Positions 1 through 8,785 are shown, counted from the stretch's first letter. The stretch: DNA of 64,000 nucleotides from Pseudomonas ceruminis (GCF_021602025.1 NZ_BQHW01000022.1:51375-115374), one strand, 5' to 3'. Notes: generated from the letters alone by a model not told the origin. Made by a program: numbers and translations.

Positions 1-554
1 GAGCCGCAGAAGGCCAGGTTCTGGAAATCACAGGGGAAGCTGTTGAAGTCTTCGCCCTCGCCGAAACGGCCGAATTTCACGTCCAGGGCGCCATCGAAGT
101 ACTTCTGTTTGACCCACAGTTGGGTGAGCCGCCAGGTTTGTCCACGGCCCCAGACTTCCTGGGCCGAGGTGAAACCGCCGACACGCGGATCGTTGATGCG
201 GTCATTGCTGATGTTGTTGCCGTGGCGTTCGGTGATGGTCAGCTGCAACTCGGTATCGTGCCACCCGAGGATCTTTTCCAGGTCCAGGTGGCTGCCGAAG
301 GTGAACTGGTCGCTGTAGCGTGCGCTGCGATCGTGGTCGTAACCGCCGTGCAGGTTGCTGCCCATTTCGCCGGTGTAGCCCAGGGTGAAGTCGTAGCCTG
401 CTTCCAGCAGCGTGCTGCGGGTGCCACCCCAGTCCCCGAGCATCCAGGGGGAGTCGCTGGCGAACGGTTCGCTGGCGCTGGCAGTGGCGGACCAGCCCGC
501 AGCGAGTGCGATGAGGGCGAGTCTGGAGTAACGGGTATCGGGCAGTTGAAACAT
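1..554 (-). CDS. OprB-type carbohydrate-selective porin, N-terminal part (cut by window edge)
   Basis: The minus strand is open from an ATG at 552-554 to the window edge, about 184 codons. Translation gives a signal peptide (MFQLPDTRYSRLALIALAAG, Ala-rich cleavage region near residue 27), then the sequence SPWMLGDWGGTRSTLLEAGY, which is the characteristic start of the mature OprB family barrel. Alternating beta-barrel strands follow (FTLGYTGEMGSNLHGGYDHD, RFGEGEDFNSFPCDFQNLAF). OprB proteins are outer-membrane channels for glucose and other sugars. No sugar catabolic gene is visible in the window, so the substrate cannot be assigned. The family is clear, the paralogue is not. Seen: signal peptide and family motif. 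Inferred: sugar uptake. Confidence 0.88.
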   Translation of the reverse strand, partial: MFQLPDTRYSRLALIALAAGWSATASASEPFASDSPWMLGDWGGTRSTLLEAGYDFTLGYTGEMGSNLHGGYDHDRSARYSDQFTFGSHLDLEKILGWHDTELQLTITERHGNNISNDRINDPRVGGFTSAQEVWGRGQTWRLTQLWVKQKYFDGALDVKFGRFGEGEDFNSFPCDFQNLAFCG

Positions 555-799
555 GAGATAGCGCTATCTTTTGATTATTGAAAAAACGGCAAGCGCACCG
601 AGGAGGGGCTCTTCGATGAAAATGGCAACAAGGTATGCGGGATGAAGCGATTCAGCTTGCGGCGGGGAGGATATAGGGGAAGTTGTAAGAAAAAAAGACA
701 AATTGTCGCAGTTGATTATTACAGGGGTGGTAACAGTCGCGTGGGTGCAGGGCCAACCCGCCCCCCAGGTTCACTGCTGCAGCCGTAACGCCAGCGTGC

Positions 800-830
800 C
801 TGTGGGAGCGGGTCGGCCCGCGAAGGGGCA
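800..830. repeat. single P. putida-type REP element
   Basis: The stretch TGTGGGAGCGGGTCGGCCCG at 801-820, followed by CGAAGGGGC, has the typical shape of the short palindromic REP of P. putida: a TGTGGGAGCGG head and a GCGGG..CCCGC stem. It sits just downstream of the znuD-like stop codon, between that gene and the oprB-type gene. The rest of the 282 bp between the two genes shows only A/T-rich leader sequence of the porin gene. Confidence 0.75.
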
Positions 831-836
831 CTGCGA

Positions 837-2885
837 TCAGAAGGACGTACGCAAGCCGACCTCCACACTACGCCCTGGCGCCGGTGCGATATCACGCAGA
901 ATCGAGCTGGCATAGCGCACCGTCTGGTCCGTCAGGTTCTCCCCGCGCACGAACGCAAGCCACTGGCTTTCGCCGATATCGAAGCGATAGCCGACGCTCG
1001 CCCCGAGCGTGGTGTAGCCATCGGTGCTGGACTCGTTGTCCGGTTTGCGATGCTGCGAAGCGGCATGTTGCACATCGACCCGTGCCTGCCAGCGGTCCAG
1101 TTCCCAGACCAGGCCGCTGTTCAGGCGCAGTGGCGCGATGCGTGGCAATGGCTCGCCGCTGTCCAGATTCTTGGCGCGGGTGTAGTCGCCGGACAGCTCC
1201 AGGGCGAAGCTGCCGTATTGGTTCTCCAGCAGTTTCCACCGGTCCTGGGCCTCAATACCGTAGAAGCGTGCCCGCACGCCCTGGTACTGGTACTCGGGGA
1301 AACCACCGTCATCATGATCATGATCGTGGTCGTGATCATCGCCATCGTGGTCGTGGTCATGCCCTTCGCGCAGGTTGCCCGTGCCGATCAAACCGATGTA
1401 GTTGCGAAAGTGGCTGTAGAACACGCCCACACTGCCCTTGTGGGTGCCGTTATCGAAGCGCAGGGCCAGGTCGCTGGAGATGGCCTTTTCCTTGTTCAGG
1501 CTTGGGTCGCCGACTTCAAACGCCCCGGTGGCAACGTGGGCACCGTTGGCATACAGCTCGTAGAAGGTTGGCGCGCGTTCGGTGTAGCCAAGGTTGGCAG
1601 CCAGCGACCAGATCGGATCGAGCTGGTACACCGCCCCCGAGGACAGGCTGAAGGCGTTGAAACTGCTGGCGCTGTCGGCGCCGATGAAGTTCTCGTTGCC
1701 CTTGGCATCGGGGTCGACGCGGGTATGTTCCAGGCGTGCGCCCAGGCTCAGGTTGAGGCGCTGAGTGGCTTGCCACTGCTCGAGCATGAACAGCGCCAGG
1801 CTGTCGGTATCGGTGTGCGGGACGAAGGCCTCTTCACCCAATGCCGAGAACTCGTTGCGGCTGACCTGGGCGCCAACCACACCTTCCAGCGGGCCGAGCG
1901 GTTGATGGCGGGCCTCGATGCGCGCTTCGTAGCCTTTGTTCTTGAAGGTGGTATGCACCTCGCCTTCTTCGATTTCGCTGTGCTGGTAGTCGGTGTAGCC
2001 CGCATCGACCTTGACCGAGCTGAACGGGCCGTCCAGGTCACGCAGTTCGGAGGCGAAGGCGTAGTGGTCCTGTTTCATGTCCAGGCGTACACCGGGCTCG
2101 GCGACCGAACCGTAGTTGCTGTCGTAGCGGCTGTAGGAAAGGCCTGCATAGCCGTGATCCCAGTGGTAGGAACCGCCTACTGCGCCACCGTCCTGGCGCC
2201 CGTCGCTGTTCTCCAGGCGGTGCTTGCTACCAGGCTCGTCGGCGTCGCGCACATTTGCGCTGCGGGCGTAGCCGGGGATACGCAGGTCGTTGAACTGGCG
2301 GCTGTTGGCGTCCAGGTGCAGGGCGAACGTACCGTCGCCGGCTTCCAGCTTACCTGCGCTGCTGCGGGTGGTGTCGGCGCCGCCGTAGCGCAACTCCCCG
2401 GCACCGTGGATGCCCTCGATAGGGGAGTCGGGGATACGGTTGTCGAACGTGTTGACCACGCCACCGATCGCATTGCCGCCGTACAGCAACGCGGCGGGGC
2501 CACGGACGATTTCGACGCGTTCGACGGTGACCGGGTCCAGGGGCACCGCGTGGTCGTAAGACAGCGACGAGGCATCCAAGGCGCCGACGCCGTTTCGCAA
2601 GATTCGAATGCGATCGCCGTCCAGGCCGCGGATCACGGGGCGGCTGGCACCGGGGCCGAACCAGGTGGAGGCCACTCCGGGCTGTTTGTTGAGGGTTTCG
2701 CCCAGGCTGCCGTGCTGTTGTTGCAGCAGCTTGTCACCTTCGAGCACGGTGCTCGGGGCGGCCAGTTGGCTGTTGCCCAGTGGGTTGGCTGTGATGACCT
2801 GGGGTTCGAGTTCCACGGCCTGGCTGGGCGATGACGCCAGCCAAAGGGCGATGGCAAGAGGGGAGAGGCGTAGCGGGCTGTGCAT
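837..2885 (-). CDS. znuD: ZnuD-like TonB-dependent zinc receptor
   Basis: 682-residue outer-membrane receptor. The start chosen (ATG 2883-2885, MHSPLRLSPLAIALWL) gives a clean signal peptide; an upstream ATG at 2939 would put the Zur box inside the gene. A TonB-box-like segment (LEPQVITAN) precedes a plug domain with the family signatures RPVIRGLDGDRIRIL and VERVEIVRGPAALLYGGNAIGG, then a 22-strand-type barrel ending in aromatic RTSF. An external loop coded by about 1308-1365 is a run of His-Asp repeats, as in neisserial ZnuD, where such loops capture zinc. The gene would import Zn2+ across the outer membrane with TonB energy. A Zur-box palindrome lies 32-54 bp upstream, supporting repression in zinc-replete cells. 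Zinc rather than another metal is inferred from operator plus loop. Confidence 0.9.
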   Translation of the reverse strand: MHSPLRLSPLAIALWLASSPSQAVELEPQVITANPLGNSQLAAPSTVLEGDKLLQQQHGSLGETLNKQPGVASTWFGPGASRPVIRGLDGDRIRILRNGVGALDASSLSYDHAVPLDPVTVERVEIVRGPAALLYGGNAIGGVVNTFDNRIPDSPIEGIHGAGELRYGGADTTRSSAGKLEAGDGTFALHLDANSRQFNDLRIPGYARSANVRDADEPGSKHRLENSDGRQDGGAVGGSYHWDHGYAGLSYSRYDSNYGSVAEPGVRLDMKQDHYAFASELRDLDGPFSSVKVDAGYTDYQHSEIEEGEVHTTFKNKGYEARIEARHQPLGPLEGVVGAQVSRNEFSALGEEAFVPHTDTDSLALFMLEQWQATQRLNLSLGARLEHTRVDPDAKGNENFIGADSASSFNAFSLSSGAVYQLDPIWSLAANLGYTERAPTFYELYANGAHVATGAFEVGDPSLNKEKAISSDLALRFDNGTHKGSVGVFYSHFRNYIGLIGTGNLREGHDHDHDGDDHDHDHDHDDGGFPEYQYQGVRARFYGIEAQDRWKLLENQYGSFALELSGDYTRAKNLDSGEPLPRIAPLRLNSGLVWELDRWQARVDVQHAASQHRKPDNESSTDGYTTLGASVGYRFDIGESQWLAFVRGENLTDQTVRYASSILRDIAPAPGRSVEVGLRTSF

Positions 2886-2916
2886 GGGGCTGTGACGTTC
2901 CTTGGCAGATGCTTTT

Positions 2917-2939
2917 GTGTTGTTACAATATAACATCAC
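2917..2939 (-). promoter_or_regulatory. Zur box upstream of znuD
   Basis: A 23-bp near-perfect palindrome centred on 2928 with core GTTACAATATAAC (2922-2934). Nine of eleven base pairs are symmetric. It matches the gammaproteobacterial Zur operator (core GTTATAATATAAC) closely and lies 32 bp before the chosen znuD start codon. It is 116 bp from the divergent VF530 gene, so control of that gene is possible but less likely. Confidence 0.82.
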
Positions 2940-3054
2940 TATTTCAGCACAGAGGTTTCGCCGTTTGCCAGCAGTTTTTGTAATCGGATCAGCTGTGCCC
3001 CTTGGCCACTACACTCGTGTAAGGTGCGCATCTTTTTCAACGCGGAGCACTGGC

Positions 3055-3276
3055 ATGAGCACGGCCCAACACAACGCGCTGCACGGCAAGACCCTCGAAC
3101 AGATCCTTACCGAGCTGGTGGCGCACTACCAATGGCAGGGCCTGGCCGAGCGCGTTGATGTGCGCTGCTTCAAAAGCAACCCGAGCATCAAGTCGAGCCT
3201 GACCTTCCTGCGCAAGACCCCCTGGGCGCGTGAGAAGGTCGAGCAGCTGTACGTGAAACTGCAGCGACAGGCCTGA
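3055..3276 (+). CDS. VF530-family small DNA-binding protein
   Basis: 73 residues, [20 protein letters not shown] onward, matching the VF530/DUF2132 family (core features: [33 protein letters not shown]). Members are small alpha-helical proteins of about 70-80 residues thought to bind DNA; the biological role is unknown. The ATG at 3055 was chosen over the longer in-frame opening at 2902 because that extension crosses the Zur box and matches nothing in the family. The next gene follows after one base (TGA at 3274-3276, ATG at 3278), so the two are probably co-transcribed. Confidence 0.85.
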   Translation: MSTAQHNALHGKTLEQILTELVAHYQWQGLAERVDVRCFKSNPSIKSSLTFLRKTPWAREKVEQLYVKLQRQA

Positions 3277-3277
3277 A

Positions 3278-3919
3278 ATGGCGCGTCATCCCTGGCTGAC
3301 GTTGCTTGCTGTGCTGGGCTGGCTGGGCCTGACGGTGCAGGTTTACCTGGTGCTGGTGGCGCGTTGGCAGGAACAGGCCAGCCTGATTGGCGGCCTGATC
3401 AATGTGTTCGGGTACTTCACAGTACTGACCAATACCTTGGTAGCGACGGTGCTGAGCTATGCGGCTTTCGGGCGTGAGTCAGGCGCCAGGCGGTTTTTCC
3501 TGTCACCCTCGGTGAGCTCTGCAGTAGCCGCCAGTATCGTCCTGGTGGCGCTGGCCTACAGCGTGCTGCTGCGGCATCTGTGGCACCCCGAAGGGTGGCA
3601 ATGGCTGGCGGACGAACTGCTGCACGATGTGATGCCTGTGCTGTACGTCCTGTACTGGTGGTTCGAAGTGCCCAAAGGCCGCTTGCGGCTTTGGCACTTG
3701 GCCCTGTGGGCGCTGTATCCAGCGGTGTATTTCGGCTATGCGCTGTGGCGGGGGAGTGAAATTGGCGTGTATCCCTACCCGTTCATCGATGTGGCAAACC
3801 TGGGGTATGGGCAGGTCATGCTCAATGCACTGGGCGTGCTGGGAGGGTTCTGGCTCATAGCGCTGGTGTTGTTGTGGCTGGATCACTGGCGCGGGCGGAC
3901 ATTGCACGGCGTGGCTTAG
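3278..3919 (+). CDS. Pr6Pr-family integral membrane protein
   Basis: 213 residues with six hydrophobic segments (about residues 5-28, 42-63, 80-102, 115-133, 141-160, 185-207). Motifs such as FGYFTVLTNTLVA, HDVMPVLYVLYWW and YPFIDV are typical of the Pr6Pr family (related to FAR-17a/AIG1-like membrane proteins). The function of the bacterial members is not established. It follows the VF530 gene by a single base, which suggests translational coupling. No enzyme activity is assigned. Confidence 0.75.
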   Translation: MARHPWLTLLAVLGWLGLTVQVYLVLVARWQEQASLIGGLINVFGYFTVLTNTLVATVLSYAAFGRESGARRFFLSPSVSSAVAASIVLVALAYSVLLRHLWHPEGWQWLADELLHDVMPVLYVLYWWFEVPKGRLRLWHLALWALYPAVYFGYALWRGSEIGVYPYPFIDVANLGYGQVMLNALGVLGGFWLIALVLLWLDHWRGRTLHGVA

Positions 3920-3975
3920 CCGTATCCGCCCTTTTTGCGGGCCAGCGCTTGCACAAGGGCGGGGCTGTAGGCTGT

Positions 3976-4734
3976 TTACGCGTCGTCTGCGGTCCCATCC
4001 GCTCGCCAGTAGGCTGCGGCCTTGAGCGCCTCTTCGGAAACGCCTTTTTCCAGCAACAGCGCCTTTGCCTGGCGGGTCAGTGATTTTTCCAGGGCCACCC
4101 AGCTGTACAGCTTGCCGCCGGGCAGGGGCAACCCCTTGAGCAACGTCAACAGATCTTCCTCTCGCTTGACCCAGATGACGTCCACCTGCGCCTTGCTCTG
4201 CAAGGGCTGGCGCTCCTGCTCATCCTCGATCTGGACCACCGCCAGCACCTGACGGCCGGCCGGCAGTTCCTCAAGGCGCCGGCCGATGGCAGGGAGGGCG
4301 GTTTCGTCACCGATCAGCAGATAACTGTCGAAGATATCCGGCACCACCAGCGAGGCACGCGGCCCGGCAATGTTCAGCGTTTGCCCCGGTGCCGCCTGGG
4401 CGGCCCAGGTCGACGCAGGACCGTCGCCATGCAGAACGAAATCGATGTCCAGTTCGTTGGTCACCAGGTCGATTCGCCGTGGCGTGTACTCGCGCATGGT
4501 GGGGCGGGCACCGCCATCGCGGCCCAGGTTGCGGGCGTCGATGGCCTGCTGTTGCTCGGCAGTTTCGGCGAACAGCAACTTGATGTGGTCATCGCTGCCC
4601 AGGCTGGTGAAACCCTCCAGCTCCGGCCCACCGAGAGTGATGCGGCGCATGCGCGGGGTAAGGTCGGCCACCCGCAGGACCTGCAGGCGACGTTGGCGGA
4701 TCTCGTGGTTGACGCGGTGAATGGTGTCACTCAT
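3976..4734 (-). CDS. yqjH: siderophore-interacting protein, YqjH-like ferric reductase
   Basis: 252 residues. Start ATG at 4732-4734 (MSDTIHRVNHEIRQRR) overlaps the upstream PadR gene by 8 bp. The protein has the SIP-family FAD domain with the flavin motif REYTPRR, then an NAD(P)H-domain region (YLLIGDETALPAIGRRLEEL) and the C-terminal AYWRADGTADDA. E. coli YqjH reduces ferric-siderophore complexes in the cytoplasm with NADPH. Co-transcription with a YqjI-like PadR regulator and a Fur-box palindrome upstream support a role in releasing iron from siderophores. The substrate siderophore is not indicated. Confidence 0.9.
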   Translation of the reverse strand: MSDTIHRVNHEIRQRRLQVLRVADLTPRMRRITLGGPELEGFTSLGSDDHIKLLFAETAEQQQAIDARNLGRDGGARPTMREYTPRRIDLVTNELDIDFVLHGDGPASTWAAQAAPGQTLNIAGPRASLVVPDIFDSYLLIGDETALPAIGRRLEELPAGRQVLAVVQIEDEQERQPLQSKAQVDVIWVKREEDLLTLLKGLPLPGGKLYSWVALEKSLTRQAKALLLEKGVSEEALKAAAYWRADGTADDA

Positions 4735-5272
4735 GGGGGATCTCCCTGACAGGGTCGGCCGGCCCGGAGGCGATGGCCTTGGCAGTGTCGTTGAGCAGCG
4801 TGCGGACCCGCTCGATTTCCTCTGGGGTCCAGCGGCCGCTGTGCATATGCAGGGCATGGCGCAGGTTGCCGACGGCTTCATGGATTTCTGGCGGGCGGTC
4901 GTGGCCACGCAGGGCGCGCTTGCTGACTTCGATGCGCATGCGTACGCCATCCAGGGCCACGGCCTGTTCGGCCAGGGCGCTGCGGCCTGTGGCGGTGATG
5001 GCGTACAGGCGTTTGCTGCCCACGGCCTGGCCACTGATCAGCTCAGCTTCCTCCAGGAAATTAAGGGTGGGGTAAATGACCCCAGGGCTCGGCGTGTAGC
5101 TTCCCTCGAACAGGTTTTCGATCTGGCGGATCAGGTCGTAGCCGTGGCCAGGCTGCTCGGCCAGCAGGGCCAGCATCAGCAGCTTCAGATCGCCCGGGGC
5201 GAATACCCGCGGGCCGCGCTCACCCCGGCCGGGGCGGCGTTCGAAAAGATCATGGGCGGAATGTTCGCGCAT
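4727..5272 (-). CDS. yqjI: PadR-family repressor, YqjI-like
   Basis: 181 residues from ATG 5270-5272 (MREHSAHDLFERRPGRGERG). This start has GGAG nine bases upstream; an ATG 15 bp earlier (5287) has no Shine-Dalgarno and abuts the operator. The PadR winged helix is clear: LKLLMLALLAEQPGHGYDLI, then YTPSPGVIYPTLNFLEEAEL, followed by a helical C-terminal dimerisation part. It resembles E. coli YqjI, a nickel-responsive repressor of yqjH, but the His/Cys-rich N-terminal tail of E. coli YqjI is absent; only scattered His and Arg remain. It probably represses its own operon through the double palindrome at 5294-5327. The effector is therefore uncertain. Confidence 0.88.
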   Translation of the reverse strand: MREHSAHDLFERRPGRGERGPRVFAPGDLKLLMLALLAEQPGHGYDLIRQIENLFEGSYTPSPGVIYPTLNFLEEAELISGQAVGSKRLYAITATGRSALAEQAVALDGVRMRIEVSKRALRGHDRPPEIHEAVGNLRHALHMHSGRWTPEEIERVRTLLNDTAKAIASGPADPVREIPHE

Positions 5273-5293
5273 GTAGATTGGCTCCATCTGTTT

Positions 5294-5327
5294 CGATATA
5301 TCGCAAGATATTACTCAAGATATATCT
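5294..5327 (-). promoter_or_regulatory. double palindrome, probable PadR/YqjI operator
   Basis: Two perfect 10-bp palindromes, CGATATATCG (5294-5303) and AGATATATCT (5318-5327), have centres 24 bp apart, with a further GATAT half-site between them (5307-5311). They lie 21-55 bp upstream of the PadR start. Paired TATATC/GATATA inverted repeats are typical of PadR-family operators, including YqjI sites. Assignment to this PadR protein is inferred from position. Confidence 0.72.
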
Positions 5328-5348
5328 AAAGACAAAACCAAAAATGCG

Positions 5349-5361
5349 GATGATTATCATC
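5349..5361 (-). promoter_or_regulatory. Fur-box-like palindrome
   Basis: GATGATTATCATC (5349-5361) is a perfect palindrome about a central T and fits the core of the Fur consensus (GATAATGATAATCATTATC). It lies 77-89 bp upstream of the PadR start codon, within reach of the promoter of the padR-sip operon, and touches the stop codon of the upstream PBP gene. Together with the PadR operator it would give iron control on top of PadR control. Confidence 0.6.
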
Positions 5362-8300
5362 TATATGTTCGATGAGTCACCTGAACGCATCGCCACCTGC
5401 GGTGGTTTGCATTCGTTCGGGTTGCCCGGTTCAAGGTACGGCATGAGGATCGGAGCCATGCCCTTGAGCACCTGCACCGGTAGGGCCGAGGTGAACTTGA
5501 AGGCCTCCGCCGAGCGCCCTGGGACGAAGGCGGTCAACGTGCCGAAGTGGTTGTCCCCGAGGAAGAACACGAACGTCGCGGTGCGGTTCAGCGAGCGTGA
5601 GCCGATCAGCCGGCCACCGGCACCGAAGCTCTCGATGCGGTTGTCACCCGTGCCGGTCTTGCCGCCCATCACCAATGGGGTGCCATCATGCAGCTTGAAG
5701 CTGCCGGAGATACGCCGCGCGGTCCCGGCATCCACCACTTGCGACATCGCACCCTTGAGTGCCCTGGCCACTTCCACCGGGAGAATCCGCTGGCCCCGGT
5801 CGGGGTCGCTGTTCAGTTTGGTTTCGTAGGGGGTATCGGAGGCAAAGTGCAGGGTGTCGATGCGCAGGGTCGGCAGGCGCACACCGTCGTTCTGGATGAT
5901 ACCGACCAGTTCGGAAAGCGCCGCCGGGCGGTCGCCGGAGCTGCCAATGGCAGTCGCCAGCGACGGTACCAGGTGATCGAACGGGTAACCGACACGTTTC
6001 CAGCGCTGATGAATGTCCAGGAAGGCTTCGATCTCGACCATGGTACGGATGCGGCTGTCACGGGCGCCCTGGTGGCGGCTTTTGAACAGCCAGCCATAGA
6101 CTTCCTGACGCTCGAACCGGCTGGCGTTGATCATTTCGGTCAGCGTGGCACTCGGGTGCTTGAGCAGGTAGCCAAGCAACCAGAGGTCCAATGGGTGGAC
6201 CTTGGCGATGTACCCCTGGTCAGGCAGGTCGTACTTGCCCGGGCCGTAGGCCTCGTACATCTCCACCAGGCGGCCGTCGGTGAGTTTGCCCAGGGCGACT
6301 TTGTCGCCCTTGCTGTGCGCACGGACAAAGGCGTTGAACGTTTCCTGGCCAGCCTCGGGGAACAGGTACCGGTGCACTGCCGCCAGGCGCTGCGGGGTGA
6401 CACGCATGCTGTCGAGGAACGTATCCAGGCGCTGCTGCGAGGTCTTGCGCTGGTATTTCTTCCAGAAGCGCATCAGGTAGTTCGAACCTTCCTTGTCGGC
6501 AAAGCGAGCGAGGTACTCCTGGCGGCGCGGGTCTGTGTCGTCCTTGAGCAGCGGTACCCGGTTGAACGGTTGCTGGTAGGTCACATAGCGCACCAGGTCG
6601 CGCATCAGGCGGATGAACGGCAGGTTGATCGATTCGCGCAGGGCTTCCTTGAGGGTCGGGTTGCGGCTGTTGTCTTCCTTGCGGAAGTTGTTGAACACGT
6701 GCATGCCGCCACCCGTGAAGAAGGCTTCACCGGTGTTGGCCGAGTATTTGCGTTCCAGCGCCGCATCGAGCATGGCGTCCAGACTCTGGTTCTTGCTGTT
6801 CTGTGCCAGCCACTCGAGTGACCACTGGGTGATGCGGTCAAGTTCGGCGACGTCGACCTTCTTCAGCTCGGCAGCGGGTTTGCCGGCGTACTTGTCATGC
6901 AGCTCGGCGATGATCTCCAGGTAGGTGGTGAGCACCCGCAGCTTGGCGGTCGAGCCCAGCTCGAGCTTGCTGCCCTCGTTGATGTCAAAGGGCTGGTCGG
7001 TACTGTCGGTCTGCACCCGCACTCGCGAGCCGTCGGCGGTGCGCTCGAACAGGGTGAAGCTGTAGCGCACCTGATCGGTGGTCTTGGCGGTCAGCAGGCG
7101 CTCGCCGATCAAGCCGATCTGGGCGGCAAAACCGGGGTCGGAGAGGTTCTTCAAGTACTGGCTGACCTGCATCTGAAGGTCTGCCTGCAATGTGCTGGTG
7201 GCCGAGAGGTCGAGGCGGTCCAGGTCATACAGTGGGCGGTTGAGCATGGCCGCCAGGCGATTGCGCGCCAGGCTGATGCCCTTGTTGGTGATGATTGGCA
7301 CGATGGTGGGTTGTGCCACCCAGTCGCGGTAGACCGCTTTGCTGGCCAGTGCAGCCTCGGCCAGTGAGCGGTCGATGATACCGTTGGCGGCCAGTACGCG
7401 AATGTGCGAATCGGTGAGCTCGGCCAGCTCGACCCGGCCCTTGGACAAATAATGCGAGGGGCGGCGCTGGGCGATCATCAGCGACAGGACCTGGCGCAAG
7501 GCCAGGCCACGTGCGGCCAGGCTATCGGGGTCGGTCGCGGTGGCGTTGAGGGCCTGGTTGACCTGGCTGAAGTCGGCGCCGTACCACACGCGCAGGCCTT
7601 CGGCCATGCCGTGTACCTCGCCATGGCCTGGCACCGCTGACAGCGGCACGCTGTTGAGGTAGTCACGCACGATGCGCTGGCGGGCTTCGGTGGTATCCGG
7701 GCCGCCCTGGTAGGCGCGCACGCTGGCCGAAATCATCTGGCGGATCTTCTCGGCGCCGGACACCGTCAGGCCATCGGGGGAGTGGCGGTATTTTTCCAGC
7801 TGAGTGGCCAGGGTACTTCCGCCCGCTGACTGGCCAGGCAGGGCCAGGTACTTGGCAATCTGGCTATAGGCCGCCTTGGCGAAGCGTGGCCAATCCACCG
7901 CCGGGTTGTTCTTCGGGTCCTTGGGATCAAGCAGGTCGCGGTTTTCGATGAATAGCAGGCTGTTGACCATCACCGGTGGAATGGCCGCAAAGTCTGGATA
8001 CAGATGTTGCGGGTAGTTGTACTGGTACAACGTCTCGCCGCGGCAATCGGTGATCGACAAGCCGGCCTGGATTTTCTCGATATAGGGGACAAACAACCCA
8101 TGGTCGACATAACTCATCAAGGCTGGCGAAAACCTCACCTGCTCGCTGATCAGGTAGTCGCGCTTGAGCAGGCGTGGCAGAAACTCGCCCAGTGCGCTGT
8201 AGCCCAAGCGTTTGTCGAAGGGGCCTTCGCCGGGGTAAACGATGGCGTCGCTGGGGCCTGGCTGCAAGGAATAGGTGAGGGTGGTGGCCAGCTTGCTGAA

Positions 8301-8498
8301 TTCGCGCGACTGCACGTCGGAGGTGCGAAATTCTTCATAGGCGGCATAGCCGATGACAGCGATCGCCACCAGTACGATCAGCAAGATCAGCCGCCACCAA
8401 AGCCGAAGCTGGCGTGGGGACTTTGGCTGCGGCGTCTCGGCCAGAGGCGTTTCGGGTGCTTCCATTCTGGTTGGTTCCGATTGCCACAATGCGCCCAT
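5361..8498 (-). CDS. large class A-like penicillin-binding protein (transglycosylase/transpeptidase)
   Basis: 1045 residues; an internal ATG at 8465 (MEAPETPLAE) is an equally possible start. One membrane anchor (LILLIVLVAIAVIGYAAY, about residues 37-54) precedes a GT51 glycosyltransferase domain: catalytic-Glu motif IENRDLLD near residue 183 (usual form ED.RF) and GGSTLATQLEKYRHS. A transpeptidase domain follows with STAK (SxxK, near 516), SIN (SxN, near 622) and KTGTGDN (near 945). All penicillin-binding motifs are present, so it should build and cross-link peptidoglycan in the periplasm. The protein is longer than usual PBP1a/1b and its GT51 motifs are divergent (EN for ED, no clear RKxKE), so glycosyltransferase activity is less certain. 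Transcribed alone; no cell-wall genes nearby. Confidence 0.82.
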   Translation of the reverse strand: MGALWQSEPTRMEAPETPLAETPQPKSPRQLRLWWRLILLIVLVAIAVIGYAAYEEFRTSDVQSREFSKLATTLTYSLQPGPSDAIVYPGEGPFDKRLGYSALGEFLPRLLKRDYLISEQVRFSPALMSYVDHGLFVPYIEKIQAGLSITDCRGETLYQYNYPQHLYPDFAAIPPVMVNSLLFIENRDLLDPKDPKNNPAVDWPRFAKAAYSQIAKYLALPGQSAGGSTLATQLEKYRHSPDGLTVSGAEKIRQMISASVRAYQGGPDTTEARQRIVRDYLNSVPLSAVPGHGEVHGMAEGLRVWYGADFSQVNQALNATATDPDSLAARGLALRQVLSLMIAQRRPSHYLSKGRVELAELTDSHIRVLAANGIIDRSLAEAALASKAVYRDWVAQPTIVPIITNKGISLARNRLAAMLNRPLYDLDRLDLSATSTLQADLQMQVSQYLKNLSDPGFAAQIGLIGERLLTAKTTDQVRYSFTLFERTADGSRVRVQTDSTDQPFDINEGSKLELGSTAKLRVLTTYLEIIAELHDKYAGKPAAELKKVDVAELDRITQWSLEWLAQNSKNQSLDAMLDAALERKYSANTGEAFFTGGGMHVFNNFRKEDNSRNPTLKEALRESINLPFIRLMRDLVRYVTYQQPFNRVPLLKDDTDPRRQEYLARFADKEGSNYLMRFWKKYQRKTSQQRLDTFLDSMRVTPQRLAAVHRYLFPEAGQETFNAFVRAHSKGDKVALGKLTDGRLVEMYEAYGPGKYDLPDQGYIAKVHPLDLWLLGYLLKHPSATLTEMINASRFERQEVYGWLFKSRHQGARDSRIRTMVEIEAFLDIHQRWKRVGYPFDHLVPSLATAIGSSGDRPAALSELVGIIQNDGVRLPTLRIDTLHFASDTPYETKLNSDPDRGQRILPVEVARALKGAMSQVVDAGTARRISGSFKLHDGTPLVMGGKTGTGDNRIESFGAGGRLIGSRSLNRTATFVFFLGDNHFGTLTAFVPGRSAEAFKFTSALPVQVLKGMAPILMPYLEPGNPNECKPPQVAMRSGDSSNI

Positions 8499-8785
8499 AG
8501 TCTTCTATCCGGCCAGGTAATTTCGTCTTGCTTGTCTGAAGCTTAGACGTTGACGGGGAGAGGTGAAAAATTTGTAGGAAGTGTGAAAAACCGCAGTCGG
8601 ATATGCGGCTTTGGTGTGGGTTTCATCCGGTGTCGATGTTGTTAGGGTGGCTTGCCGGCGATAGGGTTCGCGGCAGGTCCAGAAAACTTGCTGAATTTTC
8701 CTGTTTATATAGCGAAAACCCCTGCGGTCGGCTTCCTATACTGCTCGGCCCTTCGCCCCTGCCGGCCGCTCTATTCCGGCATACG

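Noticed and set aside
1050-2834. 594-codon plus-strand open frame opposite the znuD-like gene
   Set aside because: Low-complexity Val/Ala/Gln-rich translation; it mirrors the receptor gene and has no ribosome site.
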